The notes under the pieces were generated by a model, which made no database searches, had not been told where the DNA came from, and saw only the letters and a list, made by a program, of their open reading frames with translations. DNA of 11,675 nucleotides, taken from Spirochaetaceae bacterium. Lineage in GTDB: Bacteria; Spirochaetota; Spirochaetia; Treponematales; Breznakiellaceae. The translations under genes were made by a program, and so were the position numbers. Shown here piece by piece: positions 7,052 to 11,675 of this stretch (position 1 is its first letter; each line of letters starts with the position of its first letter). The stretch covers positions 1-11,675 of the forward strand of contig JAITHM010000067.1 in the NCBI GenBank assembly GCA_031279965.1, written 5' to 3'.

Positions 7052-8818
7052 CTATTCGCCGGTATCTGCCTGGAGACGGTAGAGGTGTGCGTAGAGACCG
7101 TTTTGTGCAAAAAGAGTTTCGTGAGTACCTTCTTCAAGAAGGACGCCGTTTGACAGCACAAGGATACGGTGAGCGTTGCGTATTGTAGAAAGACGATGAG
7201 CGATAACCAGCGAAGTGCGTCCGGCAAGCATTGTTTCAATGCCCAATTCAATAAGACGCTCTGTTTCTGTATCAACAGAACTTGTTGCCTCGTCCAAAAC
7301 AACAACCGCCGGATTATTGGCAATGACGCGCGCAAAACTTAACAATTGCCGCTGCCCAGATGAAATATTTGTTGCTCCTTCAGAAAGCATTGTGTCATAG
7401 CCATCAGGTAATTTCGAAATAAATTCGTGTGCATGCACAGAGCGTGCCGCCTCTTCAATCTGCGCCCGTTCCAGCGGCAGTCCAAGACTGATGTTTTCAG
7501 CTATCGTTCCGGAAAAGAGAAACACATCTTGTAATACTGGCAACACACCGCGGCGCAATGTAGCAAGCGGTATGTCTTTAATGTTCATGCCATCAAGCAT
7601 GATCACCCCTGAATCAATGTCCCACAATCGTGTAAGAATATTAGTAATCGTTGTTTTGCCTGCGCCGGTATATCCTACAATGGCTGCCTTTTCTCCGCGT
7701 TCAACTTTAAACGACAGTTCTTTCAAAACAGGTTCCCCCTGTTTATAGCTGAATACCACATTCTTAAATTCGATAACGCCGGTAATTGCCTGTTCATGGG
7801 GCAGTGCAGTATCAGTAATCATTTCGTTGGTATCGAGCAGTTGAAACACCCGTTCGCTGCCGGCCATGGCCTGCTGTAAAATCGTATATTTTTCAGAAAT
7901 GTCCATAACCGGCGCAAAAAACATCGCAATCAGATTGATAAACGCAATAAGTACACCAAGTGAAAGTTCAAGATTAAGCAGAAGGTTTGCGCCAACGCCG
8001 ATCACCGCCGCTGTCGTCAGTATCGAAAGAAACTCAACGATGGGGCGAAATGTGGCAAGCACCAAGATTTCGGCAAGATTTGCATGGAGAAGTTCATCAT
8101 TACGCTGGGCATATTCAGCGCGGCTTTTTTTTTCACCCCGGAAAAGCTGAACAATGCCTATGCCAGAAATACGTTCTGAAAGATATGCGTTTATTGCAGA
8201 GGACGCGGTGCGCTGTCGGCGAAAAGCATCGCGGGCACGCACCCGGCTTAGCATGCTCACCAGAACAACGGCGGGCAGACAGGCGAGTACAACAAGCGCA
8301 AGAACCGGCGAGAGCACAAGCAGTGTTACCAGCACGCCGGCAATGATTGAAAAATCTTTGAGAAAGGCAACAACAACCGTTGTAAAAAATTCGTTGATTG
8401 TTTCAACATCGCCGGTAAGCCGGTTTACGATACGGCCAACCGGATGGCGGGAAAGAAATGTTGTAGACTGAAAGAGTGTTTTGCGGAACAGCTCTACACG
8501 CAGATCTTCCATAACAAGTTGCCCGGTAAGCGACGATGACCATGTTTGCACAAAAGAAGCGGCAAATACGGCACACAGTACGCCAAGAAGAGCCATGCAT
8601 ATAACGGTAATTTTGTCGAAATCGCCGGGGATTATCGCTTCATCAATAAGGTGCTTTTCCATTACTGGAACGGCAAGTTCTCCTGCTGTCGAGATGATAA
8701 GCGAAATCGCGGTAAGTACAACAAGGCCCTTGTATTTTTTTATATACGACCAAATACGCCGTACAATTACAGTGTCATAGTCTTTAACGATATCATCGCT
8801 GGCAAAAAAATCACTCAC
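7052..8818 (-). CDS. ABC exporter half-transporter (MdlB/LmrD-like, fused membrane and ATPase domains)
   Basis: This is a type IV ABC exporter half (588 aa) in the inner membrane. The membrane domain spans about 25-320, with hydrophobic helices near 33-55, 72-92, 146-190 and 256-306. The ATPase domain follows: A-loop Tyr358, Walker A GYTGAGKT (382-389), Q-loop Gln430, signature ISSGQ (485-489), Walker B VVVLDE with catalytic Glu510, D-loop SSVD (513-516) and His541. The GTG start at 8816-8818 is chosen because it opens the family-typical N-terminus (KDYDTVIVRRIWSYI) and AAGGAA lies 8 nt upstream; it overlaps the previous stop by 8 bp, so translation is probably coupled. The frame stays open upstream to 9061, but that part runs over the FemAB gene in another frame. 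A non-consensus signature with an intact Walker B suits the catalytic half of a heterodimer, but no partner gene is here. The substrate is unknown. Confidence 0.93.
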   Translation of the reverse strand: MSDFFASDDIVKDYDTVIVRRIWSYIKKYKGLVVLTAISLIISTAGELAVPVMEKHLIDEAIIPGDFDKITVICMALLGVLCAVFAASFVQTWSSSLTGQLVMEDLRVELFRKTLFQSTTFLSRHPVGRIVNRLTGDVETINEFFTTVVVAFLKDFSIIAGVLVTLLVLSPVLALVVLACLPAVVLVSMLSRVRARDAFRRQRTASSAINAYLSERISGIGIVQLFRGEKKSRAEYAQRNDELLHANLAEILVLATFRPIVEFLSILTTAAVIGVGANLLLNLELSLGVLIAFINLIAMFFAPVMDISEKYTILQQAMAGSERVFQLLDTNEMITDTALPHEQAITGVIEFKNVVFSYKQGEPVLKELSFKVERGEKAAIVGYTGAGKTTITNILTRLWDIDSGVIMLDGMNIKDIPLATLRRGVLPVLQDVFLFSGTIAENISLGLPLERAQIEEAARSVHAHEFISKLPDGYDTMLSEGATNISSGQRQLLSFARVIANNPAVVVLDEATSSVDTETERLIELGIETMLAGRTSLVIAHRLSTIRNAHRILVLSNGVLLEEGTHETLFAQNGLYAHLYRLQADTGE

Positions 8819-9965
8819 CGCGTTGTTTCCTTGTTGTGCGTTTTTTGCGGTCACGCAGTAATTTTCGCGCAGTTTCGGCGGTGCGAAAAAGCCTATACAG
8901 AAACAGTTTGCACGGATAATCCTGGCTTGCCGCCCGGTGGACGATTGCGCCGCCAAACCCGGTTTTGAAGCGGTACAACCCCGCCATCGGATGGTTGGGA
9001 TCAGCATTGGGCGGTATTCCAAAAAGGTCGTAGGAAAGGCATCCGGCTGCTTTTGCATCACGCATCGCCTGCCATTGCAGTGCGTAAGGCGCCATCAAAT
9101 TACGCTTCCTGCTCGCAGACGCCCCATATAAATAGGTGGCCGTATTTTTGTACCACAATGTGATGATGCCGGCAATCACATCGCCTTCATGTTCTGCAAG
9201 ATAGAGGTGAACAACAGCAGTCTGTGCTGCCCGTTGTTGATTCGTCTTGTCCTGCGAAAACGGCTCTCTTTGTGCGGCGTTTTCTGCCTCTTCAAAGAGC
9301 GCCCGGTAATAGGCACTACCGTGGAGGGCAATGCCATCCCGTACGGCCGTTTCCTGAAGCAGCGCGTAAAAAACATCCAGCGCCGCCGCGCCGGGACGGG
9401 TAACCGTTACATTCCGTTCGGCAAGCCGTATATTATACCGCGTCTTTGGCTTCATGCCGGCTAAAAGGGTTTCCTCATTTTCACGAAGATTCACGATCAC
9501 TGTGTCCGGTGCTTGAATTGCGGCGGCGGGTTTCATCCCCGTGATGCATTGATCTTTATCATCGTGCGCCGCTTCCCACGGCGGGTCAAAACGGATGAAC
9601 ACTGTATCGCGGGGAAGGCAGACTTTAAGCTGCCGTGCCAATTTCCCAAGCGCCGCACCGCGCTCTGCATTGCTACAAAAATTGCCACAGGGAAGCTGCG
9701 GCCCCCAGGGAACATAGGCAATGGAGATAGCCGGAGCAAGTTTCCGGTACAACACAAGCAGTGCCGTTATCTGCGGTGCACCGCCGAACAGGGGCCATTC
9801 GACAGTTACCGGAATAGCCTTCCAACCAAAACGTTCCTTAAAGCGCCCCCAAAAATCACTTTGAAGAAAATTTTCCGCAGCAGATGCCACCGTCATGCTT
9901 TCGCACCGGATGACATTCACCGGCGCAGACTGCCGGACGAGCTCTTTTTCTCTGTCCACGCTCAT
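8811..9965 (-). CDS. FemAB-family aminoacyl transferase (peptidoglycan bridge formation)
   Basis: FemAB/FemX-type proteins use aminoacyl-tRNA to add an amino acid to the stem peptide of lipid II in the cytoplasm; some relatives modify proteins or other acceptors. This 384-residue protein shows the family landmarks in order: LQSDFWGRFKERFGWKA (34-50), YVPWGPQ (84-90), MKPKTRYNIRLAERNVTV (171-188), YLYGASASRKRNLMAPYALQ (278-297) with the following A-x3-G-x4-YDLFGI (306-316), and YRFKTGFGG (331-339). These fit two GNAT-like domains. There is no long coiled-coil arm; a hydrophilic insert lies at about 228-248. The C-terminus is strongly basic (RDRKKRTTRKQRG). Treponemal peptidoglycan is reported to contain ornithine and glycine, so glycine addition to ornithine is plausible but inferred. 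The ATG (9963-9965) is 3 bp past the gltD stop and lacks a clear Shine-Dalgarno, so it may depend on coupling. Confidence 0.85.
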   Translation of the reverse strand: MSVDREKELVRQSAPVNVIRCESMTVASAAENFLQSDFWGRFKERFGWKAIPVTVEWPLFGGAPQITALLVLYRKLAPAISIAYVPWGPQLPCGNFCSNAERGAALGKLARQLKVCLPRDTVFIRFDPPWEAAHDDKDQCITGMKPAAAIQAPDTVIVNLRENEETLLAGMKPKTRYNIRLAERNVTVTRPGAAALDVFYALLQETAVRDGIALHGSAYYRALFEEAENAAQREPFSQDKTNQQRAAQTAVVHLYLAEHEGDVIAGIITLWYKNTATYLYGASASRKRNLMAPYALQWQAMRDAKAAGCLSYDLFGIPPNADPNHPMAGLYRFKTGFGGAIVHRAASQDYPCKLFLYRLFRTAETARKLLRDRKKRTTRKQRGE

Positions 9966-9968
9966 TTT

Positions 9969-11414
9969 TTACAAGGCGCGTTCGATGGCAGCGGCGGCGG
10001 CTTTTCCGTCGGCCATGGCGCGAACAACCAGACTAGCTCCATTACGCGAGTCTCCCGCCGCCCAGACTTTCGGATTCGAGGTATGAAAGCTCCCTTCTGT
10101 GCGAATATTACCGCGCCCATCGGTTTCAAGTCCTAAATCCGCGACAATTCCATCTTGCACAACATGAGTAAAGCCCATCGCTAAAAGCACCAGATCAGCT
10201 TCAATATCAAATTGAGAACCTTCAACTTCTTTCATCGACGGACGGTCTGTGCCGGTAATCCACTGAACCTGGCAAACATGCACCGTTTTGACTTTCCCGC
10301 CATCCCCGGAAAATGACAGCGTATTTACCGCCCACAGCCGTTCGCAACCCTCTTGATGGGAACTTGTCGTCTTGAAGACCGTTGGCCACAACGGCCAGGG
10401 CTGCGAAGGCGGACGGTGTTCTGGCGGCTGAGGCATAACTTCGATTTGAGTAACTTTAACAGCTCCCTGGCGGTTTGCTGTGCCTACACAATCCGCACCG
10501 GTATCTCCACCGCCAATGACGAGTACATTCTTTCCGTATGCGGTTATTGGTTCAAATGCGCTTTTTTCACCAGCCAGCGCGCGATTTTGCAGAGAAAGAA
10601 AATCAAGCGCCTGTACAATGCCGCCCAACTCCCGGCCAGGAATGGTAAGATCGCGCGGTTCACGTGCACCGATGGTAAGTAAAACAAGATCAAATGATGA
10701 TTCAAGCGTTTTCGCATCGATTATGTTCCGTGCAGTATGCGTGCCGAAAGCGAAACGTCCCGTGCCAACACAGCATTCTGTCTTGAATTCAATACCTTCC
10801 GTTTCCATAAGAGCAAGGCGGCGGTCAATAAAGCTTTTATCAAGCTTAAAATTAGGGATGCCGTAGCGTAAATAGCCGCCAGGACGCACATCTGCCTCGA
10901 AAACCGTTACGGCAAAGCCCTGCCGGTTAAGATAATACGCCGCAGAAAGCCCTGCCGGGCCGCCGCCGACTATGGCAACACGCTTACCGTTACGCCGTGC
11001 AGGCGGATGGGGGCGTACAAGTCCAAGCTCAAAAGCTTTTTCAATAACAGCAAGCTCATTCTGACGGCAGGTAACCGGCTCGTCATTTGCGCCAAGCACA
11101 CAGGACGCTTCGCATAGCGCCGGACAAACCCGTCCGGTAAATTCTGGAAAAGGGGTTGTATCTTGAAGAAGAGCCCACGCACCTGGCCAATCGCCACGAT
11201 ACAATCTATCTTGAACTTCGGGCATTACATTTGCCATAGGGCATGCCCAATGACAAAATGGTACGCCGCAGTCCATGCACCGGCTCGCTTGCGCGCGGCG
11301 TTCTGCATCATCAAGCTGCTGTTCAACTTCGCTATAATCGTTTATCCGTTCCTCAATAGGACGATAACCGGAAACTTTGCGCCGAACTTTTAAAAAACCT
11401 TTGGGATCACCCAT
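9969..11414 (-). CDS. gltD: Glutamate synthase (NADPH) small subunit or GltD-like flavoprotein
   Basis: GltD (481 aa here) takes electrons from NADPH through FAD and passes them via [4Fe-4S] clusters to the GltB subunit, which makes glutamate from glutamine and 2-oxoglutarate. The N-terminal cluster cysteines are present: Cys46, 49, 54 and 58 (CMDCGVPFCHWAC) and Cys97, 101 and 105 (CPALCEASC). The FAD site GGGPAG is at 150-155, the NADPH site GGGDTG at 301-306 and the C-terminal FAD motif AAGD at 452-455. The ATG at 11412-11414 is preferred over the GTG one codon earlier, because it gives the family N-terminus MGDPKGFL and GAGG (11422-11425) lies 7 nt upstream. gltB is not visible: the 260 bp upstream are non-coding. 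It heads an operon with the FemAB-like and ABC genes. Related flavoproteins (NfnB-like) work without GltB, so the partner is unproven. Confidence 0.93.
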   Translation of the reverse strand: MGDPKGFLKVRRKVSGYRPIEERINDYSEVEQQLDDAERRAQASRCMDCGVPFCHWACPMANVMPEVQDRLYRGDWPGAWALLQDTTPFPEFTGRVCPALCEASCVLGANDEPVTCRQNELAVIEKAFELGLVRPHPPARRNGKRVAIVGGGPAGLSAAYYLNRQGFAVTVFEADVRPGGYLRYGIPNFKLDKSFIDRRLALMETEGIEFKTECCVGTGRFAFGTHTARNIIDAKTLESSFDLVLLTIGAREPRDLTIPGRELGGIVQALDFLSLQNRALAGEKSAFEPITAYGKNVLVIGGGDTGADCVGTANRQGAVKVTQIEVMPQPPEHRPPSQPWPLWPTVFKTTSSHQEGCERLWAVNTLSFSGDGGKVKTVHVCQVQWITGTDRPSMKEVEGSQFDIEADLVLLAMGFTHVVQDGIVADLGLETDGRGNIRTEGSFHTSNPKVWAAGDSRNGASLVVRAMADGKAAAAAIERAL

Positions 11415-11431
11415 CACAGTACCTCGCCGCC

Positions 11432-11440
11432 ATCATAGCA
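11432..11440 (-). promoter_or_regulatory. Extended -10 promoter candidate for the gltD operon
   Basis: The minus strand reads TGC-TATGAT (complement of 11432-11440), an extended -10 with 5/6 hexamer identity and a T-rich spacer. The -35 position is poor. The start point would fall near 11425, so the leader would be about 11 nt and begin at the Shine-Dalgarno itself (GAGG, 11422-11425). Confidence 0.4.
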
Positions 11441-11490
11441 AAAACGGAGCATTTACACCACCTTATAAAAATGCCCCACTCTCTATTTGG

Positions 11491-11675
11491 GCGCATCCGC
11501 CTGCCTTTGGCAGGCAGACCGGGCTATCCGCTGCAAGTCCTCGCCCCGCTTCGCGGGGCTGCGGGCTTTCCGCTTCTATCCCTTGCGCGGGTTCTGCTTC
11601 GCACGGCCTTTTCTGGGTAAGCGGGCGCGAAGCGCCCGCCACTGTCGTGGAGCCTTTCCTGGGTGAGGGGGCGCG
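11491..11675. repeat. G+C-rich palindrome-dense non-coding repeat block (continues past window)
   Basis: About 69% G+C by hand count, well above the flanking genes, and with no plausible reading frame. It contains three perfect short-loop hairpins: GCCTGCC-TTT-GGCAGGC (11499-11515), GCCCCGC-TTC-GCGGGGC (11543-11559) and GCGGGCGC-GAA-GCGCCCGC (11621-11639). Two diverged direct copies of a GGGCTWTCCGCT-type sequence lie at 11521-11540 and 11563-11582. A 24-bp sequence at 11606 recurs at 11652. It lies upstream of gltD, beyond the promoter. It resembles dispersed intergenic palindromic repeats such as REP/BIME-like elements, but a family cannot be named from one copy. Confidence 0.7.
11606..11675. 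repeat. Imperfect direct repeat with 46-bp period, cut by window edge
   Basis: The 24 bp beginning at 11606 (GCCTTTTCTGGGTAAG...) recur at 11652-11675 (GCCTTTCCTGGGTGAG...) with three mismatches. The first copy contains the GAA-loop hairpin at 11621-11639. The second copy ends exactly at the window edge, so whether its hairpin and further copies follow cannot be seen. Confidence 0.65.

Noticed and set aside
8546..8968. 140-aa plus-strand open frame
   Set aside because: It is antisense across the ABC/FemAB junction with no family signal.
8819..9061. N-terminal extension of the ABC transporter frame (81 extra residues)
   Set aside because: It overlaps the FemAB-like gene in another frame, has no export or family features, and a well-placed GTG with a ribosome-binding site exists at 8818.
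9513..10136. 207-aa plus-strand open frame
   Set aside because: It lies antisense to the FemAB-like and gltD genes, both of which have clear family motifs. Its composition is that of a shadow frame.
11606..11675. CRISPR-like array
   Set aside because: Only two imperfect copies are present. The interval is itself largely palindromic rather than a unique spacer, and no cas gene is nearby.
11491..11675. Small coding gene or gltB end upstream of gltD
   Set aside because: No frame carries recognisable protein sequence; the stretch is dominated by palindromes and direct repeats.

Overview
The window looks like part of a spirochaete chromosome, most likely Treponema or a close relative. Three things point that way: an archaeal/eukaryotic-type PheS (a known spirochaete trait), a large lipoprotein with a relaxed lipobox and GLUG-type repeats, and a beta-barrel outer-membrane protein fragment. 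The genus is inferred from gene content; there is no rRNA or other marker to settle it. Coding regions have moderate G+C, but the right-hand edge turns sharply G+C-rich (about 69% by hand count over 11491-11675).

Layout, left to right. 1-337 (+) is the C-terminal end of an outer-membrane beta-barrel protein, followed by a hairpin that probably terminates it. 395-2233 (-) is a YejA-type periplasmic peptide-binding protein with no permease or ATPase genes beside it. A divergent intergenic region (2234-2489) separates it from 2490-4712 (+), a 740-residue lipoprotein with two cadherin-like sandwich domains and six GLUG-like rungs. A perfect 10-bp G/C hairpin lies between that gene and the next, convergent unit. 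That unit (-) is pheS (5362-6942) followed by an unrecognised 178-aa gene (4794-5330), 31 bp apart and probably co-transcribed. A second minus-strand operon runs gltD (9969-11414), a FemAB-like aminoacyl transferase gene (8811-9965) and an ABC exporter half-transporter gene (7052-8818). Its joints are tight: a 3-bp gap, then an 8-bp overlap. Upstream of gltD, 11415-11675 holds a promoter candidate and then a non-coding, palindrome-dense repeat block that runs off the window.

How the genes relate: PheS charges tRNA-Phe, but its partner PheT is not here. GltD supplies electrons to glutamate synthase or acts as a stand-alone flavoprotein; GltB is not here. The FemAB-like protein probably adds an amino acid to peptidoglycan precursors. 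The ABC protein looks like the catalytic half of a heterodimeric exporter whose partner is also absent. Several genes here are therefore separated from their usual partners.

I see no phage, transposase, CRISPR, tRNA or rRNA, and no convincing new multi-gene system. The features most worth a second look are the repeat block at the right edge, the apparently leaderless or very-short-leader promoters, and the unrecognised gene after pheS.
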